Notes under the pieces: model-generated
The model's input: only the letters and a program-made list of their open reading frames with translations
What the model was told of the DNA's origin: nothing
Database searches by the model: none
Made by a program: the position numbers and the translations under genes
Shown: one piece after another, positions 44,354-52,642 of the stretch
How positions within the stretch are numbered: the first letter of the stretch is position 1
Layout of the letters: each line of letters begins with the position of its first letter
Origin: Lachnoclostridium phytofermentans
Lineage (GTDB): Bacteria; Bacillota; Clostridia; Lachnospirales; Lachnospiraceae
DNA: 64,000 bases
Direction of reading: 5' to 3'
Assembly (NCBI RefSeq): GCF_000733755.1
Contig: NZ_JPOF01000003.1
Span: forward strand, 908,501-972,500

Positions 44354-45046
44354 TTATTTTTGGATTGCTTGTACATAACGTTTTGTAATATCCATTGGCC
44401 TAGTAATTGCAGTACCTACAACAGCTGCATGTACCCCACATTCCATGGCCTGTTTTAATTGATCTGGAGACCAAATGCCCCCTTCTGCTATTACCGGAAT
44501 TTTACTATCCTTTGCGAGTTTTTGCAACATTTTAAAGTTCGGTATTTCCACGCCTTTTGTCTGTTCTGTATAACCACAAAGGGTTGTTCCAACCAAATCA
44601 AACCCTATCTCACTCGCGTGGATTGCCTCTTCATAAGTAGCACAATCTGCCATAAACAATTGATTTGGATACTTTTCTCTTACTTCCTTAAAGAAGTCAT
44701 CCAAAGAAATTCCATATGGGCGTAGGCGGTCTGTTGCATCGATTGCAATAATCTCTGCGTTAGCAGCTACAATATCACGAACAGCCTCCATCGTTGGTGT
44801 TATGTAGACATCACTGTCTTCAAATACCTGCTTATACAAACCGATGACAGGAAGATTCACGGTCTTTTTTATTTCTATTATATCCTCCGGTGTATTGGCA
44901 CGAATGCCGACAGCTCCACCGAGCTGCGCAGCATATGCCATTCTACTCATAATATAAGAACTATATAAGGGTTCTGTTGATAATGCCTGACAGGACACCA
45001 CCAAGCCCCCTTTTATTTGGTCAAGTACCTCTTTGTACTGTTTCAT
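44354..45046 (-). CDS. nanE: N-acetylmannosamine-6-phosphate 2-epimerase
   Basis: A 230-residue NanE TIM barrel converting ManNAc-6-P to GlcNAc-6-P. Typical motifs are KGGLVVSCQAL at the start, the YSSYIMSRMA region, IALDATDR-like IIAIDATDRLRP and VIAEGGIWSPDQLKQAME. It links the operon to nagA and nagB located 12 kb upstream. The sialic acid lyase NanA and a sialidase are absent, so free or glycan-bound ManNAc, or an epimerised GlcNAc, may be the source instead of sialic acid. Confidence 0.93.
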   Translation of the reverse strand: MKQYKEVLDQIKGGLVVSCQALSTEPLYSSYIMSRMAYAAQLGGAVGIRANTPEDIIEIKKTVNLPVIGLYKQVFEDSDVYITPTMEAVRDIVAANAEIIAIDATDRLRPYGISLDDFFKEVREKYPNQLFMADCATYEEAIHASEIGFDLVGTTLCGYTEQTKGVEIPNFKMLQKLAKDSKIPVIAEGGIWSPDQLKQAMECGVHAAVVGTAITRPMDITKRYVQAIQK

Positions 45047-45064
45047 AGTAAGCCTCCCAAGATT

Positions 45065-46570
45065 TTATCGATATGATACCGTAATGTCTGTCTCAAACAT
45101 GCGGCGCCATGGCATCTTAACTTCCTCAATCTGAATATGTTTTGCGATTGAAGTAAGTTTGGTATCTGCGAAATGTTGCAGATACTTCTTCACCAGTTCA
45201 CTAACGGCACCTTGCTGTTCTTTGATATCAAAATATGTCATTCCTAATGCGGGCAATTCTTTCTCGGTGATTTCTTTTCTAATGAATCCACAGTAACCTG
45301 CATCTTCTAAATAACGAAGAAGTAAAAACTCCTTATGTTCCTTATTGCTTCCATAATAGAGATACTTAACGCCTTCTGCTAGCGCCGTACCTATCGTATT
45401 CGATGAGGTATTCCAGCCAGCATATCCTGCTACCTTTAATAATAACTCTTTTTGATTAAGAATTGCAATAAGTTCTAGATCACTTCCGTTGGCATAAGCA
45501 TTATCACCAATCGTAACTGGTTTCCCTTCGGAACAAAAGGTATCAATTGCATACGCAAATTCCGTAAGATTACGTTCTACATCATAATCTGTATTGGCAG
45601 CTGGCTGATTTACAGCCTCCAACATCTTTCCCCCTGGTGCAGATAAAGCAAGTACAAAGTCTGCTTCTAAAACACTATCCACCTGGATACAGGAAGCTGC
45701 CATAATATGATATCTGACGGTCTCTCCAAGAGATCTATCCTCATAAGCAGGAGTTTGATAAGGTGCAAAAACGGAAGCATATTTTACATATACTTTCGGG
45801 CGTTTTCCCCTAACCTCATTCATAGCACGAGATAGTAAGGTCATCTCTATCTCATCTGCTCCAGGATAAATAATAACTTTATCTGATAAACAATTTGCTA
45901 ACACTTCTTTACGCACTAAGATTTGGTCCATTGCAGTATATCCATAGGGAGCCGAATCATCCTGCGGTATTATTAAATATTCTAAAACTCCTTCTTTCGC
46001 AAGCTTTAACACCTCGAGATTAAATGAAAGATTAAACTCTCTACGGCTTTCATAATCTTCTAAATCTTCTTTCTTAATCTGAGAGAGGAGTACTTCTTTC
46101 TTATATTCACTTGTAATCCCTAAACTTTCCTTGTGAATGACATTACCTAATTGATGTATCTGTTCTCCACAATATTCATAATAATCTGGTTCTTCATCAC
46201 TGCTTGAATATTTAGGACAACGCATGATACATTGGAACGCATATATTTTTAACTTCTGATTTAATTTTTTGATTTCACGAAGCAGATTAAGGCGTTCCAT
46301 AACCTCAGCTTTGTTAAAATGGTGAAGTCTGGATGGAATTAGCCCGCCATAAAGTAAAGTATCCATTGCTAGTACCGCAATATCTGCGTCTTTGCATTTT
46401 TCTTCTAGCATCCGAGATACCTCATTCACATCTGCCGGTATCTTCTTATCTCCTAACGGTTCTATCCTATCAATTAAAAAATCATCACTGTGAAAAATCT
46501 GATAAGGAAATTTAAAGTTACATGGTCGCTCATCCAGTGGTAATAAGACTACCTTCTTTGTATTTTCCAT
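45065..46570 (-). CDS. DUF4127 family protein
   Basis: A 501-residue protein of the DUF4127 family, recognised by its N-terminal VLLPLDERPCNFKFPYQI-like segment and by APYGYTAMDQ and GDNAYANGSD motifs. It has no signal peptide or membrane helix and so is cytosolic. The start at 46570 has GAGG upstream; the longer frame to 46636 runs into the repeat. Its activity is unknown. Genes of this family often stand beside nanE, GH20 and sugar ABC importers, as here, so a role in processing a HexNAc-containing ligand is inferred. Confidence 0.75.
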   Translation of the reverse strand: MENTKKVVLLPLDERPCNFKFPYQIFHSDDFLIDRIEPLGDKKIPADVNEVSRMLEEKCKDADIAVLAMDTLLYGGLIPSRLHHFNKAEVMERLNLLREIKKLNQKLKIYAFQCIMRCPKYSSSDEEPDYYEYCGEQIHQLGNVIHKESLGITSEYKKEVLLSQIKKEDLEDYESRREFNLSFNLEVLKLAKEGVLEYLIIPQDDSAPYGYTAMDQILVRKEVLANCLSDKVIIYPGADEIEMTLLSRAMNEVRGKRPKVYVKYASVFAPYQTPAYEDRSLGETVRYHIMAASCIQVDSVLEADFVLALSAPGGKMLEAVNQPAANTDYDVERNLTEFAYAIDTFCSEGKPVTIGDNAYANGSDLELIAILNQKELLLKVAGYAGWNTSSNTIGTALAEGVKYLYYGSNKEHKEFLLLRYLEDAGYCGFIRKEITEKELPALGMTYFDIKEQQGAVSELVKKYLQHFADTKLTSIAKHIQIEEVKMPWRRMFETDITVSYR

Positions 46571-46609
46571 ATTTACCTCATTCCTGCACATAAACACTGC
46601 GCATAATAA

Positions 46610-46703
46610 TTTGTGCCGAGGACGACGCAGGCGCAAACTCCTGTGTGAAATTAGAAATTCTTAGTCAGTGTATTTTACTGACTTTGACTTTCTTTTCACA
46701 CTT
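46610..46703 (-). repeat. Intergenic palindromic repeat, copy B1
   Basis: A 94-bp unit 91/94 identical to copy B2. On the minus strand it begins AAGTGTGAAAAGAAAG, contains the stem AGTCAGTA/TACTGACT (one mismatch in B1) and ends with the GCGCC/GGCAC hairpin with a 12-nt loop ending in GTCCTC. It stands 40 bp before the DUF4127 start; a CCTGC in its loop region pairs with GCAGG (46583-46587) 3 nt before the ribosome site. Confidence 0.85.
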
Positions 46704-46732
46704 AAAAACATGTCAGTTTAGTAGGCTGGAAG

Positions 46733-46826
46733 TTTGTGCCGAGGACGACGCAGGCACAAACTTCTGTGTGAAATTAGAAATTCTTAGTCAGTATATTTTA
46801 CTGACTTTGACTTTCTTTTCACACTT
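46733..46826 (-). repeat. Intergenic palindromic repeat, copy B2
   Basis: The second tandem 94-bp unit, 123 bp from B1. Its minus-strand 5' end overlaps the stop codon of the FAD-dependent oxidoreductase, so the last codons and TGA of that gene are supplied by the repeat. The outer stem GTGTGAAA/TTTCACAC and the inner stem AGTCAGTA/TACTGACT make it strongly structured. Confidence 0.85.
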
Positions 46827-48363
46827 GCATCTTACTAAAATCCCAATGAAGTTGTACACCCTCACTCTCAAGTTCCTCTTGGAATGTCTTTAACTCAGTA
46901 GTCAGTAATTCTTCAAACGTAACCTTATGGTCAATACAATATGCTGCTGCATAACCTGCTACCTCACCAACATTCCATTCCACTGGATGTAAGCGATAGC
47001 ATCCACTTGTTAAGTGAGTAGATCCAATATTTTTACAAGCTGGTAACAGATTTTTAATACGAACTGGTATCATTGAGGATAATGGTATCTCAAATGGATA
47101 CGTAGCATCATATAAAAAGCTATGTGACTTCGTTGTCATATGGATATCGATTGCATAATGCCCAACACCTACAGAATCTTCTAGTTTTGGTGGAAGCTCA
47201 TTGCTTCGCTTACTAACATCCTGCTCACAGATTGTTTTCTTTGCTACAATTCTCCTGGACTCTCGAATATAAGCCGCTTTCGCTAATCCATCCTCAGTCC
47301 CCATAATGTCTGGACGAAGCTTTACTGGATACCCCTTACCACCATCTACCCTAGGTGCTTCATTTTGTAGCCAATAAACTGCACAAAGCGTTTGCTGTCT
47401 TGCTAATTCTAAATTCTCTTTTGCATCCTTATCCTCGAAAACATTCCCTAATGCAAAATCATTCTGTGGCCAGTTAAATAAAGTAACTTCTTTTCTTCCA
47501 TCTGTATAATTTGCTGTATCAATAATTCTTCGATAACTCCAAAGTCCTAGCGGATATCCTTCATACTCTCCATCAAACATTGGTAAAAATGTCTTCTTCC
47601 TTGTATGAGCATCCGCATTATACCAGCTAAATAATAGATTGTCATCGTATGGTACTCCTAAACTAGCAAAGTAATCATACTTCTCGGGTTTTTCGATCTT
47701 ATAATCTCCATCTGGATTTAACTCAAGAGCTGCTACCCAAGTAATTGGCTGCATATCATAAGGATCTCCAACCTCTGGAGCATGAAACTCTCCTGTTAAC
47801 TCTTTACTTTCTGCTCCAGTACGATATTCTGCACCAACGATTGGTAGCAAATCGCCGCAATCCGTGGCATCAAGAAAATACTCTGCTTCAATTACCTTTT
47901 CTTCCTTTGTTAGAAGGTTCCTAACTGTAACTCTTTTTATGGTATCGTTTTCTACGGTACTGCCTTCTGCTACTGTATTATAATCAAGAATTAGTCGACC
48001 ATCCTTTTGATACTCTGAAATCATGTCTTCCAATAACTTCAGTGCTACTTTAGGCTCGTGAGCAACACGGGATACCCAAGAATTACCTGGACAGAAACAC
48101 TCCTTTTGTCTAATTTCTTCTTTAAATTCTGGAATACTGCGATAATGGTCACGCACTGCTTTACGGAAGTCCAAATAGCGCTTTGTGGCACCAAATTCCT
48201 CAATCCATGGATGTTCATCTGGTGGCACTGCCTGTGAAGTTAATTGACCACCTATCCAGTCTGTTTCCTCACACAGATAAACCTTTTTATTTTGCTTAGC
48301 TGCACTGATTGCAGCTTGAACACCACCTAAACTGCCACCAATAATTGCAATATCATACTTCAT
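46819..48363 (-). CDS. FAD-dependent oxidoreductase (FAD_oxidored family)
   Basis: A 514-residue flavoenzyme. The N-terminal dinucleotide fold IAIIGGSLGGVQAAISAA binds FAD and is followed by GGQLTSQ (the family's conserved loop) and DATDCGDLLP in the middle. The C-terminal region contains GSTHLTSGCYRLHPVEWNVGE, also typical of this family. There is no signal peptide. The start at 48363 has GGAGG upstream. The substrate is unknown; from its place between a sugar importer and nanE it may oxidise a sugar or sugar-acid derivative. Its C terminus ends inside repeat copy B2. Confidence 0.82.
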   Translation of the reverse strand: MKYDIAIIGGSLGGVQAAISAAKQNKKVYLCEETDWIGGQLTSQAVPPDEHPWIEEFGATKRYLDFRKAVRDHYRSIPEFKEEIRQKECFCPGNSWVSRVAHEPKVALKLLEDMISEYQKDGRLILDYNTVAEGSTVENDTIKRVTVRNLLTKEEKVIEAEYFLDATDCGDLLPIVGAEYRTGAESKELTGEFHAPEVGDPYDMQPITWVAALELNPDGDYKIEKPEKYDYFASLGVPYDDNLLFSWYNADAHTRKKTFLPMFDGEYEGYPLGLWSYRRIIDTANYTDGRKEVTLFNWPQNDFALGNVFEDKDAKENLELARQQTLCAVYWLQNEAPRVDGGKGYPVKLRPDIMGTEDGLAKAAYIRESRRIVAKKTICEQDVSKRSNELPPKLEDSVGVGHYAIDIHMTTKSHSFLYDATYPFEIPLSSMIPVRIKNLLPACKNIGSTHLTSGCYRLHPVEWNVGEVAGYAAAYCIDHKVTFEELLTTELKTFQEELESEGVQLHWDFSKMQV

Positions 48364-48376
48364 ACTTACCTCCATT

Positions 48377-48418
48377 CCTGCGTTTTGTGCATATTATTTT
48401 CGCTAAGTATTACGCAGG
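48377..48418 (-). promoter_or_regulatory. Stem-loop abutting the ribosome site of the FAD oxidoreductase
   Basis: CCTGCGT and ACGCAGG form a perfect 7-bp stem with a 28-nt loop; the 3' arm ends 3 nt before GGAGG. The same spacing and similar arm sequences occur before leuA and the DUF4127 gene. Confidence 0.45.
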
Positions 48419-48491
48419 CACCTATTTGCTGTGAATATTTTAATACTCTAATACTTTTACTCTTTGTTCGCTGTTATAGCAAGCTTCTTAG

Positions 48492-49718
48492 TTAACCCTT
48501 TACAGCACCTGCTGACACATCATTCTTTAAATATTTAAAGATAAATGGATACGCTATAGCAATCGGTACAATTGACATTAATATATAACTCATCTTAATT
48601 CCATCCCAATAGGTTAATAACGTCGGATTGTTCATAGCAACCTCCATTGGATTTTGACCAAGGAAGTTTTTAATGTACATAGGAACCGGATAGATGGACT
48701 TGTTATTGGTTACATAAAGAATAGAATTGTTAATGTTGTTCCAGTAGGAGATTGCAGTAAAGAAGGATACTGTTGCAATCATAGGAGAAGCAATTGGTAT
48801 AATGATCTTAAAAAGAATACTAAAATTATTTGCACCATCTAACTTCGCAGATTCTTCTAATTCTGCCGGAATACTTTCATAGAAACCTTTTAATAACATT
48901 AAATAATAAACCATAACGACTGATGGTAAGATTAATGCCCATATGGTATCCATCAGGCCAAGTGAATTCATAAGTAAAATATTTGGTGCAATACCACCAG
49001 AGAAAAGCATTACAATCATAAAGAACATCATCATAGTTTTTCTAAGTGGCATATGTGGCTTAGAAAGTGGATAAGCTGCCATCGCCATAGAAACTACAGA
49101 GATTAAGGTTCCTACTAAGGTGATGAAGATTGAGTTTCCAAAGGATCGTAGAAATGCCTTGTCTGCAAGAACATACTTAATCGCGAATAGATCAATGTTT
49201 TTTGGAACTACATTTATAACTTGCCCTGGTGCAGATAGTGCATTCGCAAATACATTCAAAAAAGGTACGATAAAGAAAAGTATTAATAATACTGCTATTC
49301 CTTTTGCTATAATCTGAAATACATTCTCATCGTTATATCTACGAAGCACATTCGGTAACTTCAAGATACAGATAAATCGAAACCCAAGAAAGCTTGGTAC
49401 AAATAAGGAAGCTGGAACTATCACTGCTGATCCTATCAGATATAGAAATTCCGCTTTATCAAACTTAAGATATTCTCTAAATCCTGATTTCTTACTAATA
49501 CGAAGAATACGAATAACTCCTTCTATCGTCATAGCTGCCCACAAGATTACGAAGGCAATGTCCATACCACGTTTTACACTATCGCTAAAGCGCTTATCAA
49601 TAAATTGCGCAAATAGTATACCGAGAGATATCATAAGACAAAGAAACATCGCCCTACGGATATGATTTTTAATTCTTTCTTCTTTGGTTAATTTAGCTTT
49701 TACTTTATTCTTTATCAT
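48492..49718 (-). CDS. Carbohydrate ABC transporter permease (LplC/YtcP-like)
   Basis: A 408-residue permease, about 110 residues longer than usual because of an N-terminal part with three extra hydrophobic segments (about 22-120). The typical MalG-type domain follows, with six helices and the ATPase-contact EAA loop (ESAKLDGANNFSILFKIIIPIASP). Together with the next permease it forms the pore of an oligosaccharide importer. No ATPase gene lies in the operon, so a shared MsmK-type ATPase is expected elsewhere. AGGAGGG lies 7 bp before the ATG. Confidence 0.87.
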   Translation of the reverse strand: MIKNKVKAKLTKEERIKNHIRRAMFLCLMISLGILFAQFIDKRFSDSVKRGMDIAFVILWAAMTIEGVIRILRISKKSGFREYLKFDKAEFLYLIGSAVIVPASLFVPSFLGFRFICILKLPNVLRRYNDENVFQIIAKGIAVLLILFFIVPFLNVFANALSAPGQVINVVPKNIDLFAIKYVLADKAFLRSFGNSIFITLVGTLISVVSMAMAAYPLSKPHMPLRKTMMMFFMIVMLFSGGIAPNILLMNSLGLMDTIWALILPSVVMVYYLMLLKGFYESIPAELEESAKLDGANNFSILFKIIIPIASPMIATVSFFTAISYWNNINNSILYVTNNKSIYPVPMYIKNFLGQNPMEVAMNNPTLLTYWDGIKMSYILMSIVPIAIAYPFIFKYLKNDVSAGAVKG

Positions 49719-49730
49719 CTATAATCCCTC

Positions 49731-50705
49731 CTACCATATTCCGCGGTTGAAGAACTTTTTAGATATGAAGTTACCACCGACCACTAAGATTAATGCTACA
49801 ACTGAATTAAAGAATCCAACAGCAGTTGATAGCGCATATTGTGGTATCAACGCTGCTTCTCTTACCAAACGGTAAGTATAAGTTCCAAGAATATCACCAC
49901 TTGCCTGAATATATGGAGAATAGAATACGAATACTTGCTCAAAACCTGCATCCATCATATAACCAATTCTAAGAATTAACATAACTGCTATCACTGGCAT
50001 AATTCCTGGTAAGGTTACATAACGAATCTGTTGCCATTTACTCGCACCGTCAATCTTTGCAGCTTCAATTTGATTACGATCGAGTGCTGTTATTGCAGCC
50101 ATATAGGTAATGGTACTCCATCCAATATCTTTCCAAGCTGTAGTTGATACTATTACAGAACGGAACGTATCATTGCTTGTAGTAAACCCTACACGGTCAT
50201 GTCCAAAATAAGCTAACATATTGTTTACTAAACCAGTATCCTTATTTAATAGGGCAATGAAGATACCACCAATGGTTGCCCAAGATAAGAAATAAGGAAT
50301 ATACATCGATACTTCTAAAGACTTTCTAATTGCTTTTCCACGCATTTCGTTAATAAGAATTGCTAATGCAATCGGGATTGGGAAAACGATAACAATTTTT
50401 AATGTACTGATAATTAAGGTGTTACGTAGTGCATTGAGAACCTCTTGTTTGCTAAATATCTTAATAAAATTATCTAAGCCAACCCATTTTGCATCTAAAA
50501 TTCCCTGAATTGCGGATGAACTTCCCAAAAGATTCGGATTCTCTTTAAAAGCCATGATAAGACCAGCCATCGGTATGTAAGCAAACAATATGGAAAATAC
50601 CACTGCTGGAATGTAGAAGATGAATAGATTGCCGTGTTGCTTCATCTGATTACGAAAGCTTTCTTTCCCTGTCTTTTGCTTTTCTTTTTTCAATATCCTA
50701 ACCAC
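49731..50705 (-). CDS. Carbohydrate ABC transporter permease (LplB/YteP-like)
   Basis: A 324-residue permease with six hydrophobic segments and the EAA loop IEAAKIDGASKWQQIRYVTLPGI. It starts with GTG at 50705, preceded by AAGGAGG at 9 bp. It is the second membrane subunit of the importer. The LplB/YteP group usually handles complex oligosaccharides brought by a large lipoprotein receptor, which fits the gene upstream. Confidence 0.9.
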   Translation of the reverse strand: MVRILKKEKQKTGKESFRNQMKQHGNLFIFYIPAVVFSILFAYIPMAGLIMAFKENPNLLGSSSAIQGILDAKWVGLDNFIKIFSKQEVLNALRNTLIISTLKIVIVFPIPIALAILINEMRGKAIRKSLEVSMYIPYFLSWATIGGIFIALLNKDTGLVNNMLAYFGHDRVGFTTSNDTFRSVIVSTTAWKDIGWSTITYMAAITALDRNQIEAAKIDGASKWQQIRYVTLPGIMPVIAVMLILRIGYMMDAGFEQVFVFYSPYIQASGDILGTYTYRLVREAALIPQYALSTAVGFFNSVVALILVVGGNFISKKFFNRGIW

Positions 50706-50728
50706 TTTGGTTTACCTCCTTAAGTTCC

Positions 50729-50786
50729 ATCACCGGAATACGTAGTGGCCTTACCCTCCTTGTCAGACACCTACGTATTCAGGTGA
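50729..50786 (-). other. Intercistronic hairpin between solute-binding protein and permease genes
   Basis: Near-perfect 16-bp arms (GAATACGTAG/CTACGTATTC with ATCACC/GGTGAT outside) in the 207-bp gap. There is no T-run. A stabilising 3' hairpin for the receptor mRNA is likely, as in other binding-protein operons. Confidence 0.6.
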
Positions 50787-50912
50787 TGCTATATTTTAAA
50801 CGATTGGGGCTGTTGCAGTTATTTCTTTGCAAATGCCCCAACCTGTCAAAGCAGATATCCAAAATCCACTTTGTTATTTCTTTCCTGCCTTAATCCATAG
50901 TGAAAATTGCTT

Positions 50913-52610
50913 TTATCTTGCTTTTACTGGATTAAACTGATCTTTCATTTCCCAAGAACCATACCAGCTATTTACTGATTCTGTAATAGCCTGACCTTCA
51001 AATTCATCAAATTTTGCCTGAACTGCTGCTAAATCGAATGGAACGTTCTTTTGATACATAGAGATTACAATTGCATTCTTAACCTCAATATTTGCTGCAT
51101 TGTAATAAGTATCATAAGCTTCGTTTGGAGGCATTACACTGATAGGACTCTGGATTCCAGTAGCACCAATGTTGTAGTTAGACTGGCTAAACATCTTATC
51201 TTGCGCTGCTGTCTTTCTAGTACGGCATAACCAGTAAGCTGCATAGTCATCTTCTCTTGTACCATCAATAAATTTATCAGAGAAGCCCTGTTTGTCATTG
51301 AATGCTGGAAGTACTGGATAGTACTGACCATCTTCTACGCTATAGGTTTCTCCCTCTGTACCAAGTACTAATTTAAGGAAGAAATCTTTTTCTAACTTCT
51401 TATCTGCGAAATCTACTAACGCTGCTGCCTGCTCTTCTGTTGCAAAGTTAGGAACTACGGTATAGTAAGCATAACCTTCTCTTGCAAAAATTCTTACTTT
51501 ATCTTTGTCACCCTTGCAATCATCTGGAGCAAGTGCAGAGATATAACCGATGCTGTTATCTGTATAAGTAGAAAGGTCTGTGCCTTCTGGTGCATTTGTA
51601 GTTTCAATTGCAAATGCATTCCAGTGAGCAATACGTCCTGCACCTACTGTTCTAGACTGAAGTGATTTTACTGCACCTGCATCATCAGCAGTTGCTTGGT
51701 AAAGAATTAAGCCACTGTCGTATAAGTCTTCCATATAAGCAGCATAATCAGCAAAACCTGGCTGATTTACTACATAAGTAAGTTTTCCGTCAATATCTGC
51801 CCACTCCTGATAGATACCGAATGCTGGTAATATATTCTCTATATATACACCATTTGTATCAATCGCCATAGCATATCCACCTTCTGGAACCTTGGTAGAA
51901 AAGTATGTTAACATTGCTTTAAAATCTGATAAAGACATGGAAAATCCATTTTCTTCGGATGGAACTGGTATCTGAGCACTTTCATTTGCTGCATTGTATT
52001 CCTCTAACCAGTCTTTACGGTAACAGATGCCTACATCCGTACTTGGAAATGCATTCTTTTGAGGGATAGCATAGATTTCGCCATCTTTAGTTGCAGTTCC
52101 CCAACCAAACTCAGAAATCTGTTCTTTTAAGTTCGTAGAGCCTTCTACATATTTTGTAATTGGTTTTAAAGCATCCATTGCAAGTAAAGTATAGAATTGG
52201 TCTTTACTAACCTTTACAGCCTGATAGTCCTGCTTTAACATAAAGATGTTTGTAATTGCAGTCTGCATATCGGTTGGATCTGCTGGAGACTGTGTATAAG
52301 TAACCTTGTAACCGGTTTGTTCCTCTACTAATTTTGCTAATTCAAGTGCATTGAACTCTTCGTCTGTAATACCTGCTGCAAGATTGTAGTAGTTAAAGGA
52401 ATCTACCTTAGGATAATCCGCCAAAGATTTTGGTGTTTCCTCTTTGTCCGGAGCAGGAGTTCCAGTTGACTCTGTCTGATTATTTCCTTCATTGTTACCC
52501 TGATTGCCATTCTCATTTCCATCATTCTTTTTACCGCAGGCAGCCATAGAAACTACCATTGCGCCAACTAAGAGCATTGATGCAATTTTTTTAATTTTTT
52601 TGTTCATCAT
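50913..52610 (-). CDS. Extracellular solute-binding lipoprotein of a sugar ABC importer
   Basis: A 565-residue family 1 type receptor. The basic start and hydrophobic stretch end in the lipobox MAAC (about residue 25), then an Asn/Gly/Thr-rich linker. Large size and sequence style match LipO/YtcQ-type oligosaccharide receptors. It follows the GH20 gene by 32 bp and precedes the two permease genes. The ligand is probably a HexNAc-containing oligosaccharide, judged from the neighbours. AAAGGAGG lies upstream. Confidence 0.88.
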   Translation of the reverse strand: MMNKKIKKIASMLLVGAMVVSMAACGKKNDGNENGNQGNNEGNNQTESTGTPAPDKEETPKSLADYPKVDSFNYYNLAAGITDEEFNALELAKLVEEQTGYKVTYTQSPADPTDMQTAITNIFMLKQDYQAVKVSKDQFYTLLAMDALKPITKYVEGSTNLKEQISEFGWGTATKDGEIYAIPQKNAFPSTDVGICYRKDWLEEYNAANESAQIPVPSEENGFSMSLSDFKAMLTYFSTKVPEGGYAMAIDTNGVYIENILPAFGIYQEWADIDGKLTYVVNQPGFADYAAYMEDLYDSGLILYQATADDAGAVKSLQSRTVGAGRIAHWNAFAIETTNAPEGTDLSTYTDNSIGYISALAPDDCKGDKDKVRIFAREGYAYYTVVPNFATEEQAAALVDFADKKLEKDFFLKLVLGTEGETYSVEDGQYYPVLPAFNDKQGFSDKFIDGTREDDYAAYWLCRTRKTAAQDKMFSQSNYNIGATGIQSPISVMPPNEAYDTYYNAANIEVKNAIVISMYQKNVPFDLAAVQAKFDEFEGQAITESVNSWYGSWEMKDQFNPVKAR

Positions 52611-52642
52611 GATAAAATCCTCCTTTTAAATTTCGTCTGTCC

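Noticed and set aside
46610-46826. Tandem repeats B1/B2 considered as insertion-sequence ends
   Set aside because: No transposase gene lies between or beside them and no target-site duplication is visible. They are better described as palindromic intergenic elements.
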